NCBI GenBank assembly: GCA_002900995.3
Contig: CM035315.1
Span: 1,101,967 to 1,165,966, forward strand
Direction of reading: 5' to 3'
Length of the DNA stretch: 64,000 nucleotides
DNA from: Ganoderma boninense
Lineage: Eukaryota; Basidiomycota; Agaricomycetes; Polyporales; Polyporaceae
Under the pieces are notes generated by a model. That model ran no database searches. It worked only from the letters and a program-made list of their open reading frames with translations, and was not told the origin of the DNA. Made by a program: the position numbers and the translations under genes. Numbering within the stretch: the first letter of the stretch is position 1; each line of letters opens with the position of its first letter. This document shows, one piece after another, positions 21,846-34,559 of this stretch.

Positions 21846-24681
21846 TCATTATATAATGGACCTAAGACTCACACAGTCGAGTTCGTGGCAAGACTAGCGC
21901 AACATAATCTGGAGAGATGGAAATTGGCTGTGAGGGTGTCATTCCGATATCAGGAGGTTCAAGGCAGTGTGTGGGGGAGAAAGAATGCACCTGGCCTTGC
22001 TCAATTGCGCATCTTTATGCACCAAAGCACAGGCTGCTCGAGACCGAGTCCACCGACTGAGAGTCCTGGTGTGGGCAGTGCTCCGAACCTGGATCAAAGC
22101 TTGACCGACAACGGGTGGGGTGGTAGTGACCGGCTCTGCAGTGTCCGACGTCGATGTACAATGAATGGTCGCCACAGTCCGGAAGACTGGCGACTTGGCA
22201 CCGACCTTGCGACGGGCTCGAGAGGCTAACGCCTTCGGGACGGCTTGAGGCAATGATGTAAAAAGTCAGTGCCTGGAGGCTGGGATGACAGCTTGAGCGC
22301 AAGCGAGGTCGGCAATCGTGGAGCTGTGTCGTGGCGACCTTGTCCACTTGGATACTTCAGCATAATAATGGGAACTGTATTACGGCAGGAACAAGGCTTT
22401 TTCTGAGCTGAAGGATGTTTGATGTATAGGATGAAGTGCTTACGGTCTGAAACTTATGCTCTATCGCCCTGACGTGGGTGGTCGTACAACATGAAGCGAC
22501 AGCGCGACATCGCCCACGGGTCGCTTCAACATGTACATCAATCCAGTGGATACCGGCAAGCTACAGTCGAGGATGACAAGGAGTCGTTGTCTGTACGTCA
22601 GCAACAGTCCTGACAGAGACAACAGGAGACTTACGTACTCTGAGAACCTGGAAATCTCGGCATCGAGGGAGTTAGAACGTCCTGAACCTGCCAATGCAGG
22701 CTTCATGAAAAGATACGGAGGAGAGGGAGTGGATGCCGGTGATACGTCACAAAACTGGGCATATGTGGCACCAAGCAGTTACTGTAGTCAGGCGGTGAAA
22801 CAAGACCGAGTCTGTGCCCCCTCGATGGACTCGCCATCCTGAGGCTACTAGATAGCAACTAGTTGCAGAAACCTTCACAGGCGTTGTAAATGCAAGCGCA
22901 TCGCTTGCAATTTTAATAAGTTCTCCAGGGAAGCGGTGGCATGCGCTGGCAACATCGCGCGAGCCAGACGGCCGGAGGGGCCCGCATGAGCTCGAGCAGC
23001 AACTTGGAGCGCGCCCGCCGCGCTCGCGCACCTGATTCAAACCATCGTCAGGCCAGTCGAATCAGACTTACCTACTTGCACTAATCTAACTTTATTCCGC
23101 GGTCATTTACTGGTCTAACGTGGAGGTCAATAAGAGAGACAGTGGGTAGACGAAACTGGCCGCCATTAGTGGCGCTGCCGAAGGGGCTTTCCGGAATTTG
23201 CCGATCCGCCTGCCGAGCCAAGTCCAGTTCTCCAAGCCGCTTATCCTTGGCTCACTGCCCCACTCTCTCGGACTCTGTCTCCGTACTCAATCCTCGAGCA
23301 CAACGTCCAGTGCAGTATCTTCGAGGAAATCAATGATTGCTTGACTGTTATTCAACTGGCAATTCGCACTTGCAAAGCACTGGTGCCTCCGTGCGTCTCG
23401 TCTGGCCCTCTATGACATTTATTCACGTCAGGGTTCATTTGTGATTCTGCTATCGAGCGCTTGCTGCGAAACTGTCACTATCCACCATGACAGCGGCACC
23501 ACCTGCGACGGGGGTCTTGCAACGTCAAGAATCAATAGATCTGAAATACCTCGATAAATTTCGCCCCGTGCTTTGTGGATGTCTTTGCGTACCGGCCCCT
23601 ACTGCAACTGTCTTCAGGTCAGTCTATCGCTGCTCCAACCGCGCCAATGATTCAATTACAACGCTTTGAAGTACCCTCTCAAATATGCCAGCATTGCGGC
23701 AGCGTCAACAGTAACTATGACAAGCGTCCCCACTGTCGACCAGCCTGTAACCGACGACAAGCTCCTGTCGCGGGAATGCATTGTTCATGCGTCCCTTACG
23801 TAGGGTCCTCGCCATTCTGTATATTCCTCTTGGCTGGTTGTTCGCGACCGGTGGGTCGCCATCAACTCGAGCTCGTTTTTGACAGGACTGAACACAGCCT
23901 CCTTGCCGCAGCTGTCGGACACATGGATGTGTTGTTACAGTCGCTGCTCCAGTATAGCATGCGCTGCGGGTCCAGTTGAGACTCCCCCTGGCAGGGAGCC
24001 TGCGACTGTGAATACATACGCCCGTCCGACCGTCATTGGTATCGAGCGCTTGAAACTGTCACTAACGCCTAGATCTGAAACTCGATAGTTCCAGGTACAT
24101 AATTGCCTTCAAGTTGCCAGAGAGCGGCGCAAGGTGAGGGGTCAAGACAAGCTCAGCGCTTTGAGACTCTGCTCACCTTGTACGTGGAGTTACACCGAGC
24201 GGAATCAGGAGAACGTATGGAATAAGATTGTAATGCTTATAAGGATGGCTGGAATTGAGGCTAAAGAAAGTCCACTTGTTGTCCCAGCCCAAATTCGAGT
24301 ACTCGAGCACTGGCAGCATGAAGTATTTCTTCCGGGCCACACGGTCCGGTGTTTACGTAAACGCTTCGACGGACTTCCTGCACTGGTGCCGCATCTCGAC
24401 TCAAACCATCATCTCCGTCATTCTCAGGACTTTCTATTGCAATGCGCAGACAATCCGAGAGGGGAAACGAGCCTTTTAAACTTGTCAAGTCTCTCAGTAG
24501 CCAAGTCACCCATCTTGAACAACTTTCAAATGAAACTGGAGCGAGGTGCGCGGAATGCCTCCACTTACCTCGGCCTTCTAACCATTCGTCTCGTCCATGT
24601 AGCCCCATAGATCAGTCGACTGTAAGCCTCAAATGGTTTATTTAAGACGGATCGCTAAAAAACCTTTCCCAGTCAGAAACC
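21846..24681. other. Gene-poor region upstream of the Zn2Cys6 and F-box 2 genes
   Basis: 2.8 kb without a supported gene. The part to about 22250 (minus) may hold the missing 5' exon of the Zn2Cys6 gene: it reads KALASRARRKVGAKSPVFRT followed by Thr/Pro/Val-rich sequence, but has no ATG or clear splice pair. Nothing recognised in 22350-24680. Confidence 0.4.
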
Positions 24682-26508
24682 ATGGAGACGATGCTGCTGG
24701 ATACTGTTGCCGCTTTGCGTCGCATCCGCAATGCAGAGCAACCTGTGAGCAAGCTCCCCCCAGAACTCCTTGGTCAAATATTTTCTCTCGTTCCCAGCAC
24801 TATTCATCTACGTGACCAGACGGATGGTCTCCGACGCGACTTCGGGCCCCATGGTATTGCACCATCGTCGGACCTTTTGCCCTTGTTGAGCGTTTGCCGC
24901 CGGTGGAGAGAGGTAGCTACGAGCTGTCCCTTCCTGTGGTCTACCATCGACAACTACACGCCTCACTCATTGTCGATTTCGTCGAGATATCGGTCACCTC
25001 ATGGTCCACTCAATGCGCATATCCGCGACACTTTCCAACCTTCCCACGACGAAATCCTGCGTGACCTAGTTCCTGGAATGCGTCGATTTTACCAAGTCAA
25101 CGCCACTTTACTAAACGTTTTGCAGAATGAGGGGCATCGCATCCGCGAATTCATCATGGAAATTCCGGAAACCCTCCTGCTAGCATTGACAGCCTTCTCT
25201 GGAGTGAACATGCAGACGTGCCACTTGCGGCTCCTTGAACACAGTGCATACGACATTGAAGCTGTGCAGCCGCTCTTCTGTGGATGCACACCAAGGCTGA
25301 AGTCACTTGTCTTGGGCGTCCTCCTGTTCATCCCCACGAACGACTTCCCATCCCTGACACACCTTATCCTCGACGGAGCAGTGCTCGATACCGATCCTGA
25401 TGACCAATACACCTTCACGAATTTCCTCCGGTTCCTCTCTCGATGCCCGTCCCTGGAGGTCCTGCATCTCTCCGCTCTTGATGTTACTCCTCTCCACGGC
25501 GTACACAACGGCGGTCTCGTGGATGGACCCGTCCAACTTCCCCATCTGCGCAAGTTTTCGAATGAAGAGTCCCTCGCCGATCGGACCGAGCGATATCGCC
25601 ATCCTTACTTCGGCCCTCACTTCCGGCGCGCCATCCTGACCCATCTCCAACTCTCCCCCGACTGCATCGTCCGACTCGCCACGATCCTGCCCCACGAACT
25701 CGAGCAGACCCTCAACTCGGCTCCCGTTCGACGAACCCTTCCCTTCCCTGTACCTCAGCGCATTCGACAACGGCGACCCGTCGAAGCCGTACAAGAGCGG
25801 GCCCAACGGCATCGAGCACGAGTGCTTCTCCCTCATGGCGACAGACGTGTCCCGCCGCCGGCAGCGCGGCGTCCGCATCGACTTCCAGATGCCCGGCACG
25901 CGCTACACCGCATGGGACGTGACGACGCAGTCCGCGCGCGCACGCCTCGGCGACGGCGTCCGCGTGGCGCCCTCCTCTCGCGGGTGCACGAGCTCTGGGT
26001 CGTCCCGATGGCGACGGTACTGCTGGGCGAGCCCTGCTCGCTCCTCGGCCGTCTCCCGCACCTCGAGACGCTCGTCCTCGGGCTACGCGCGCTCGCCCAA
26101 GACGCGGAGGAGCGCGTCAGGGACCACTGGGAGCCGCTCCGCGCGCTCGAGGTGCGCGACGACTGCGTGGTGCCTTGCCCGCGCCTGCGCACGCTGTGTG
26201 TGTATGTCGGCGCTGAGGAGCACGTCGTGCAGCTCTACCATGTGTTGCTGTCGCGCGGGGAGGCGGGGTATCCGGTGCGCCGGCTTGTCGTTGGGTTCTA
26301 CGGCCAGCCCACTCCGAGCGTGCTGGAGCTGGCGGAGGGGCTGTGGGGACTGGTCGAGGACTTCACACTTCTCGACGGTCCGGAAGGGTGTCCAGACGAC
26401 CTGCTTTGGGAGGATCGTCTTCCGTTTGTCTGTCGCGATCGGTCTGAGTGGAACGTGCACTGGCCGGCGTGGATGGAATATGCTTACCTTATCACCACGG
26501 AGAAGTAA
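24682..26508 (+). CDS. F-box-like protein 2 (two frame breaks)
   Basis: About 608 residues in one nominally open frame. F-box at residues 20-100: AEQPVSKLPPELLGQIFSLV, then LLPLLSVCRRWREVATSCPFLW; SCF-type substrate adaptor by family. Leucine-rich segments follow (LKSLVLGVLLFIPTNDFPSL, LEVLHLSALDVTPLH, LETLVLGLRALAQDAEER). Residues about 348-432 are Arg/Pro-rich and unlike the rest: here the family-like sequence (FDEPFPSLYLSAFDNGDPSK, later RRQRGVRIDFQMPGTRYTAW) is in the next frame. An extra G near 25720 and a compensating shift near 25975 explain this. The stop and both ends are family-like. Assembly indels are likely. Confidence 0.8.
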   Translation: METMLLDTVAALRRIRNAEQPVSKLPPELLGQIFSLVPSTIHLRDQTDGLRRDFGPHGIAPSSDLLPLLSVCRRWREVATSCPFLWSTIDNYTPHSLSISSRYRSPHGPLNAHIRDTFQPSHDEILRDLVPGMRRFYQVNATLLNVLQNEGHRIREFIMEIPETLLLALTAFSGVNMQTCHLRLLEHSAYDIEAVQPLFCGCTPRLKSLVLGVLLFIPTNDFPSLTHLILDGAVLDTDPDDQYTFTNFLRFLSRCPSLEVLHLSALDVTPLHGVHNGGLVDGPVQLPHLRKFSNEESLADRTERYRHPYFGPHFRRAILTHLQLSPDCIVRLATILPHELEQTLNSAPVRRTLPFPVPQRIRQRRPVEAVQERAQRHRARVLLPHGDRRVPPPAARRPHRLPDARHALHRMGRDDAVRARTPRRRRPRGALLSRVHELWVVPMATVLLGEPCSLLGRLPHLETLVLGLRALAQDAEERVRDHWEPLRALEVRDDCVVPCPRLRTLCVYVGAEEHVVQLYHVLLSRGEAGYPVRRLVVGFYGQPTPSVLELAEGLWGLVEDFTLLDGPEGCPDDLLWEDRLPFVCRDRSEWNVHWPAWMEYAYLITTEK

Positions 26509-27134
26509 ACACTTACCTGGAGGCCGACTACTTGAAGCGAATGCAACGCGCGATGTCCTCAGGAGTTCGCGGGCTGCTTACCGCGATGAACTTTGAGGGG
26601 TCGCCGCCGCGTCGTGCTATAGGTGCTGGTGACGATAAAAGAACGCATGAAGTGGGTACCGCAGCCCGCCACATATGCAGTCGTCTACACCGGCAGCGTC
26701 GTACAGACCTGTACAGTGGTCATCTTGAATGCATACCATGGACTCACGGACGTTCGACCGTGGACAGGATGAACCACATCGTCTATGGGACCGACCACTC
26801 TTGCACCTCAGATCGCACGTCCAGAAAGAAGGCTGAAGTTGCAAGCGCTCCGGCTCCAGTCGCCAGTCCGAGGATCACAACATTGACCTTGCCATGTGCC
26901 TAACGCATTGCAATCCGTTATCATAGACAAAAGAAACAAAGACGAGACGAGAACATGAGACTAATGATCATACAATACATGACTAGGCGAGACACGAGAG
27001 TCGACGACGACACACCTCAAGAGAGAAACAGAGATACAACGTGGAGCCTCCAACTGTCTCCTCACCGACACCGGGCAACGTTGTCGCCATGCAACAATCC
27101 CAGTACTCCAAGACAGAATAAGGAAAGGGCGCAT
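26509..27134. other. Convergent spacer, F-box gene 2 to H2B copy 2
   Basis: No gene recognised; A-rich purine tract at 26925-26990, downstream of H2B in the minus sense. Confidence 0.4.
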
Positions 27135-27846
27135 TTACTTGGCTCCTGCGCTCGAGAACTACACTCCAAGGTCAGAAGGTGCAAGAGTAGGTAGAGGACG
27201 AAGGGACAAACCTTGGTGACGGACTTCGTGCCTTCCGAGATGGCGTGCTTGGCGAGCTCACCAGGGAGGATCAGACGGACAGCAGTCTGGATTTCGCGTG
27301 ACGAGATTGTCGACTTCTTAGAGTATGACGCGAGCTCTGCGAACACGGTCCTTCAGTCGTTGAAGTTCAAGTGAGATGAGTGGCACACGTACTGGACGCC
27401 TCGGTAGCGATGCGCTCGAAGATATCATTGACGAACGAGTTGAGGATGGCCATCGCCTTGTTCGAGATACCCGTATCAGGGTGCACTTGCTTGAGCACTG
27501 ACGCGCGCAAAACCACCGTCAGCACAAGCACAAGTCTACGAAGCGACATAGACGGAGTTCAAACCCAAACTCAGACCAACCACACGCCTACACCACCTCC
27601 TATGATTGATCTGCCGTTTTGGGCGGCCTCGAGACGCGACTCACCCTTGTAGATGTAAGACGAGTACGTCTCCTTACGTCCCTTCCTGCGCTTCTTCTTC
27701 TCCCCCTCACCGCCGGCGCCACCGCTCGCTGCCTTGGCGGTCTTCTTCGCGCCCTTCGCAGCACCCTCTGCGGTAGTCTTCGCGGGCGCCTTGGAGGCAG
27801 TGGATGCGGGAGCCTTACCGGCAGTCGACGCGGGCTTGGGGGCCAT
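27135..27846 (-). CDS. Histone H2B, copy 2
   Basis: Core nucleosome histone. Exons 27846-27645, 27497-27393, 27336-27212, 27158-27135, with introns at the same three positions as copy 1; the first intron is longer (147 bases against 55). The protein differs from copy 1 mainly in the N-terminal tail ([20 protein letters not shown] against [17 protein letters not shown]) and EIQTAV for EIQTSV; the histone fold is otherwise the same, ending SVTKFSSAGAK. The frame is intact. Divergent to H2A copy 2. Confidence 0.97.
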
Positions 27847-28399
27847 TTCAGCTAAGTTCGGTGGAAATCGAGCGTTCGGAGGCGGATTTGCGTGAGTCTT
27901 GCAAGCGTATACGCTTCACAAGTGATCGAAGAGGTGGTAGAATGTAGAGAGGGCGTACAAGGCGGTGGGGATCGTGGTGGTTCTCGAGAAACCAGTCGCG
28001 CGAGATACACGCCGCTTATAAAGGAGCGCCACGATTGTGTGCCCCTGTTTGGCTTCCAGACGCGTATGACGCGCGTTTAGGTACCACGTGATGCGTGACG
28101 GCGCGTTGTTGATTGCATTCAACAAACGCGTCGCGGTCACGCGCAGATGAAGCGCGTCGTATAAAGGGCTCGCATGAAGGATCGTGCGGCATTTGCATTC
28201 CTCCCCATCGTCCCCCGCCTTGCTCGTCTCTCGTGCCCTTTGTGGTGAGTCAATCCGTTTGTCGTTGTTTGAGAAGCGCTCGAAGATTCAGACGGTACTT
28301 AATGCCGCATTTGTGTGTCGCAGACTCCATCCAACCTTCACCCTCATCCACCACTACCCCCACCCTTCCGCACTTCCAACAACAACCCACACTTTGAAC
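27847..28399. promoter_or_regulatory. Bidirectional promoter of histone pair 2, with an H2A 5'-UTR intron
   Basis: Elements left to right: minus-strand TATAAG (28020-28015), CACGTGAT (28085-28092), palindrome TGTTGA-N6-TCAACA (28107-28124), ACGCGTCGCGG (28126-28136), plus-strand TATAAAG (28160-28166). The three middle elements are those of promoter 1 in the opposite order and strand. The H2A leader carries a likely 79-base intron (28245-28323, gtgagt to cgcag), absent from copy 1. Confidence 0.7.
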
Positions 28400-28996
<597 letters not shown>

Positions 28997-29965
28997 GTAC
29001 CTTCGAGGACGGTATCATTGGTGGCTTGATTCGTTATGGCTCATGCCTCTGCGCGTTATGATTATGCGATCTTTATCGGGGGTATGTCTTGTACAAGTAC
29101 CTGTACTGTATTTTCTTCACTGTATCGGAGCCAGTTGCGCCGTGGATATCATCAGGTCTGAATTTTGCGACAATCACTGCAAAGTTGACGAGCTTTTCGA
29201 AGTACATTGGCGATTGTCTCTATCTGGGGAGGTTCGGTAAGAGACAAGCTGCTCTCGCATATCGGGGGAGTGTCATAGGATGGTCGATGAGAACATTGCG
29301 TTCGGGGGGATCCTCGGAGGTGGTCCAAGTGGTGAAGAAGGTCGTTCAGGCGACCCGCCTACGCTCGCACGATGCCCCCTCGGGGACTGGGGCTGGTGGT
29401 GGTTCGGCACGTCTAACCCAAATGACGTCAACGGTGATTTCAGGGTTCTGATGGTGCTTACAGCCTCATTATGTACAACACCTCCGCATTTGAGCCCCTG
29501 CAACGTCTGGGCTAGTCTGTTTTGGCCGCGATCCAGTAGCGCCACGAAGGAGTCGGAACGAACAAGACGACTGCTGTCGAGTGCAGTGGTGCGCGAGTGG
29601 AGGAAATGGGCAGCAGCTTGACAACGGGGTTTGTGACGTCATTCCACGTGGGTGAAAAAGAGCAAGCGAGGTGGGGGGAGTGGAGTGCGTTGAGTGGCAG
29701 CCAAACGCCGCGAACGCGCCTCGCACACCTCGGTTTGCACACCGCCACGACTATCCTCCTCTCCCCAACATACCCCGCCTCTGCGCCCTCTCACACTCGC
29801 TCAGCCTCCTTCCGCCCAACTCCTGCCTGCCACCACGGCGCCCACGACTCACGACGCGTCCTCAGCGGCGAGACGCAGACGAGCCGCCTTCCACCTGACT
29901 CTGTCTGTCCGCCGCCTGTCACCGTCCATCTCGCCACGGCCACCACGTCCGCTATCGATCTCGAA
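28997..29965. promoter_or_regulatory. Intergenic region with CT-rich leader of the RRM gene
   Basis: No gene recognised. 29750-29950 is strongly C/T-rich, as in many fungal leaders, directly upstream of ATG 29966. Confidence 0.4.
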
Positions 29966-32900
29966 ATGGCAGGCCCGTCACTAGCTAATTCGGTGTGTGT
30001 CTCTGCGGCGCCTGCGAGCATTCCTCTCGCCTGCCGTCTACTCACCGCTCTCTCTCCATTGGCCCATCTTGAACTTCTCCCATCCATTCCGTCCCCGCGG
30101 TACATATCTGGTGCGTAACACACCTCCATCGACTTCTCGCCCGCATTGCGCACTTGTAGCATGCCGCCAGCCTTCATCTGTCCTCCGCCGCCTCATCCCA
30201 GGCCTCACTTCCCCAACCACCCTTCCTACAATCTCATCCGAGTTCTAGCGGTCCTCCTTCCGCCCAGCCATCCTCGACACCCGCTCAATCTCCCCCTCCT
30301 CTACAATCCCACTCCCATCCATCCACTTCGTCATCCTCCGCACGATCCTCGCTCGCGCCTACCCGAGCACCCTCCTCCTCGTACCCGACCGACAAGTCCG
30401 GCTCCTCCCACTCCGCCTCGGGATCGCCCCCCGCAGGCTCCGGCCCGACCAACGACGACATCGAGGCCGTCATCCAGATGGCCATGGCGTCGAGCAGCTC
30501 GTCCGCGCGCACCAGCAACCCGCCGCGCGACACGCGCACGCAGCTCTTTGTCGGAAACGTACGTCCCGTCCCCTCCTGCGAATGCCTTTCCCTTCCTTTA
30601 TCTCGCTCGCGTTCTGTGAGGTTCCGCGTCCCCGCCTCGAGCCGAGGGAAGGCGCCAACTGTATGCGCGGCTGGTCTTCTTGTGGCACCGTCGGCTCGCC
30701 GACCTTCGAGCACGCAAACTTTGTTACTGCGGCCGATCGCCTGCCGTGCACCCCGTTTCTTATTTATCTCGGTTGTGTGACCTGCCAAGGCACCTTCCGC
30801 TGAACGTGCATATGTGAGAGCTGCCACGCAAAGACTGGCATCGCTCACTCGAGGTCTTGCGGATGAGGAGTATGCGCGACGATCCGCCTCCCGATCACGG
30901 CTCGATCCTACGAGAGCCGGTGGCACCCCTTCCGTGCCCTTCCGGTGATGCGAGATCGTGCTAAGTCGTACGAGCGTGGTGTTGATACGATTCGAGCCCG
31001 GTGCGGCGAGTGCATGCGTCCGGAGATGTAATTTCCGGTGCGCGTTTACTCGGAGGATGGTAAACGTAGGCTAGCGCGCACGAGATCTACGCGTTTTCGA
31101 CAAGTTTATTCGTCAACGCCTGCAGGAAGGGCCGTGGCGTCGATATGCGCGCATATACCTATGGTACAGTCATGGTAGTCCTTTGTCGTTCGCTGGATAT
31201 GTATGGCACCCTGATCTGTGAGGAGTCTTCACATGTGAGTCTTGAGGATCGATCAAGGGTGTCGTCGAAATGCACGGGAGTGTTTGATATGAGGCTGGTT
31301 AGCCTCCACTCTAGTCCGAACTTTTCGGAGTTCCGTCTCTACGTTCGGTATGCAGAGTCCCAACTCCGATGCTTCCTTCCCCCCGCGGGTTGCAACCGCT
31401 TCGCTTGTTTGGCTGCCCGTCTTCCATCCAATATCAATGCTAATCATCGAATGTTTTCAACACATACATCCAGCTTCCCTACCGCGTACGGTGGCAAGAC
31501 CTGAAAGATCTCTTCCGCCGCGCCGGCACGGTCCTCCGCGCAGATGTCTCGCTAGGGCCCGACAACCGCTCGCGCGGATACGGCACGGTCCTCCTCGCGA
31601 CCGCTGAGGACGCAGGCCGCGCGATCGACATGTTCAACGGGTATACATGGCAGACACGTACGCTGGAGGTGCGTCCCGACAGGATGGGCGAGGACATGGC
31701 CCTCGCTGGTGCAGGGTACGGGCTTGTAGGTATGGGCGGAGTCCCGTTGGCTGCCGCCGCTGCTGCCGCGGGCGCGCTTGGTGGTGTTGGGGTGTTCGCA
31801 GCGCCGCTTGCGGGCAGCATCTCGCCCGTACCCGTTCATGCGTCCGCGGCGCTTGGCGCGAACGGGGCAGGGACGCTGGCCAATGGTGCGAGCTTGGCGT
31901 CCCCCGCGCCATCATTGGGTGGAGCTGGCGGGAGGTTTGGGGGACTGACACCGTATGGTGCGGGCGAAGAGGACGGATCTCGACCCGGGACTGGAGGGGC
32001 GCAGCCGACCAGGAATCTATTTGTCGGAAACGTGAGTGCTCTGCGCATAGGCTCGGTGCGCTGCCTGTGGCTGACGTGAGTCGGGTTCGTGGGTAGCTGC
32101 CATTCCATATACAGTGGCAAGATCTGAAGGACCTGTTCCGACAAGCGGGCGCGGTTCAGCGAGCAGACGTCGCGCTTGGCACGGATGGGCGCTCAAGGGG
32201 GTTTGGGACGGTGAGCTTCTCAAACGAGGCAGATGCCGAGCGGGCTGTGCGCATGTTCAACGGGTGAGTGTCGGGTCTCGTATTTTTGGCATTCGAGCTG
32301 CTGTCTCTGTGAGCTGTGTTTCTGCCGTACATGGCTGTCGTCGGACAACAAACAAGTAAGGTGTGATCTGCGCGCATCGTAAAGCTGTCCAGTCTGTCCT
32401 GTGGAAAGCTCGTTTGAGCATCCCGAGAACCATCCTGGGATCGAACCCTGCGTACTCAGCGAACCTACCGTGATTCCTGCGTGTGGCGGCCGCTTCCCAA
32501 GGCAACGGAACCGGAGTTCTAGATTGTTCTGTGGGCTCCGCTGTCCACAGACGCAACCTCTTCCCGCGTCATTGCCCGTTCCTGACTGTCAGCATCGGGA
32601 AAGCACACGCTAACCTTTTCATCACCGATCCCAGGTACGAGTACAACGGCCGCCCGCTCAAAGTCCACTTCGACAAATTCGCCCCACCTGCGAGCTCGTC
32701 GGCCCCCCTCGTCGGTCCCACCGCTGCCTCCGCCTTCTCAAATGGCCAGAACCATGCGCTTGGATCACCATTCGCACATAACCTTCCTCAACAGCCAACC
32801 TTGTCGCGGGCAACGACCCTCGCCCGGGAGCTGCTCCAGTCTTCCGTAGATCACCCACGGGTCGTGCCAGGCTCGCTACTCGGCTCACGACGGTCCAGTG

Positions 32901-34559
32901 AGCAGGCGGCCGGCTACCCGCCGTACGGCGCGGACTCTTCCACTTCTACATCCACCTCCATCGCGGAGCAGGAGGCCCTCACAGCGCAGATCGCGCAGAA
33001 GCTCTCTCTGTCGTCCCCCCCGCATCAGCATGCGCAAGTACAGTCCCCGACTCAGCCTCAGTTCGCGCGCCATCCGAGCCACCCGGGCCACATACCCATC
33101 CCGCCGGCGATCCAGTCGCCATATACGTTCGACTTCTTGCATTCGGGGCCGAACACACCGTACGATGTGTACGATCTGGGCACGTATCAGCGGATGAACG
33201 CCGGTGTGGGCTTGGGCATGGGTATGGGAGGGGGCGTGGTGGACATGTACTCGATGCCCCAAGAGCAGATGTATGTCCAGCCACAAGCTTATCCTCAGCA
33301 GTTGCCCCACCCGAATATGAATGGGGCGCGGAACGGGGTCGAGACGAGCGAATCGCTTCAACGATCAAAGTCTGCTGCTCATCCCACATCGGAGAGTGCA
33401 GCAGCACCAAAGCCCGCGGCGGGATCAACATCTCAGCCCGCACATGCCACACAAAGTCAGATCACCCCTCCTGCCCGATCGTCTCGGTCTGCGCCCCAGA
33501 CGACCTCGCCCGCATCGTCCTCTTCTCGATCACACCCGACGCCTCAGCAGCAACATCATCACCCCGCCCACCCCGGACCGATTGCTCTTCCCCCTCCTCC
33601 ACCAGTGACGGCATTCCCCGTCCCTCCGCCGCATACGCTCTCTCCGCCATACCCTTCTCCCCACATACACGGGCACCCGATGAGCCCGCTGCACCACCCG
33701 CTCATCATGGGCATGCCCATGATGACACCGCACGGCTTGCCCCCGATCACGCCCAGCATGCCCTCCTTCACGTTCCTCCCCAACCCTCCCCTGGACTGCC
33801 ATCCCCAGTAGCCCCAGCTCCCGAGCCCAGCCGGGGATGGGCATGTACGAGCACATGCGCCACGTCATGGCGTCCTACACGCCGTTCTCGCCTGGGGTGA
33901 CGATGTCCCCCGGGGCAATGTGGGGCCGGCCGGGATCCGGCGCGAACCCGTTCATCAACGCTGCTGTGGGCGCGCCCGTGCATCCCGGGCAGTATTACGC
34001 GTACGCTCAGCAGCAGCAGCAGCAGCACTTCCAGGCTCAGGCTCAGTCTCATTCACACACTCAGTCTCAGGGCGAGCAGGACGGCGGGTACTTCCCGCCC
34101 ATGGCGCCGCGTGAGGAGCCTGGCGGGTACTTCCCGTGGGTCCCGCCCCCGGCGCAGGGCGAGGGTCAGTCGACGCAGCGATCGAGCGGGCTCGCGAACG
34201 AGATCTTGCGGGAGCGGGGCGATGGTGCCGCGCCGCTGACCAACGGTGGCGGATATCATCAGCAGAACGAGCTTGCGGAGAGCCCGGGAGACGTGCAGGA
34301 GGTCGCGAGCCCGAAGGCGCAGATCCGGGCGCAGGCGTGCGCGCGGGGCGGGCTGGACGTCGAGACGTTCGAGGACGATTCGGCGGTCGCGGGGACGCTG
34401 ACTGTGAACGGGAACGGGAACGGGAACGGGCACTCGAGCGCGAAGCCGCGAGCGTACTCGGCGCAGTCGAACGGGACGCAGGGCGCGGGGAGCGCTCGTG
34501 GCTCGATCTCGAGGGCGGACTCGGACCCCGGGAAGAAGGTCGCGGTGGGGTCGACGTGA
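29966..34559 (+). CDS. Two-RRM RNA-binding protein, Gbp2/Hrb1-like (one frame break)
   Basis: Nuclear/shuttling RNA-binding protein by family. Short first exon MAGPSLANS, then a Ser/Pro-rich lead (about 30190-30540). RRM1: TQLFVGN (RNP2), LPYRVRWQDLKDLFRRAGTV, RSRGYGTVLLA (RNP1), AIDMFNGYTW. A Gly/Ala-rich linker follows. RRM2: RNLFVGN, LPFHIQWQDLKDLFRQAGAV, RSRGFGTVSFS, YEYNGRPLKVHFDKF. WQDLKDLFR in both is typical of Gbp2/Hrb1 and hnRNP-M-like proteins. The long C-terminal region is Pro/Gln/His/Ser-rich with a short polyQ. Introns 30559-31473 (915 bases, very long here) and 32032-32096 interrupt both RRMs at the same codon after LFVGN; 32265-32634 follows RRM2 MFNG. A frame break near 33790-33800 separates the last 250 residues, which end GSISRADSDPGKKVAVGST. 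Confidence 0.85.

Noticed and set aside
32437..32448. tRNA T-loop-like sequence (minus sense GGGTTCGATCCC) inside an RRM-gene intron
   Set aside because: The T-stem is imperfect and no A box or acceptor stem lies upstream, so it is not called as a tRNA.
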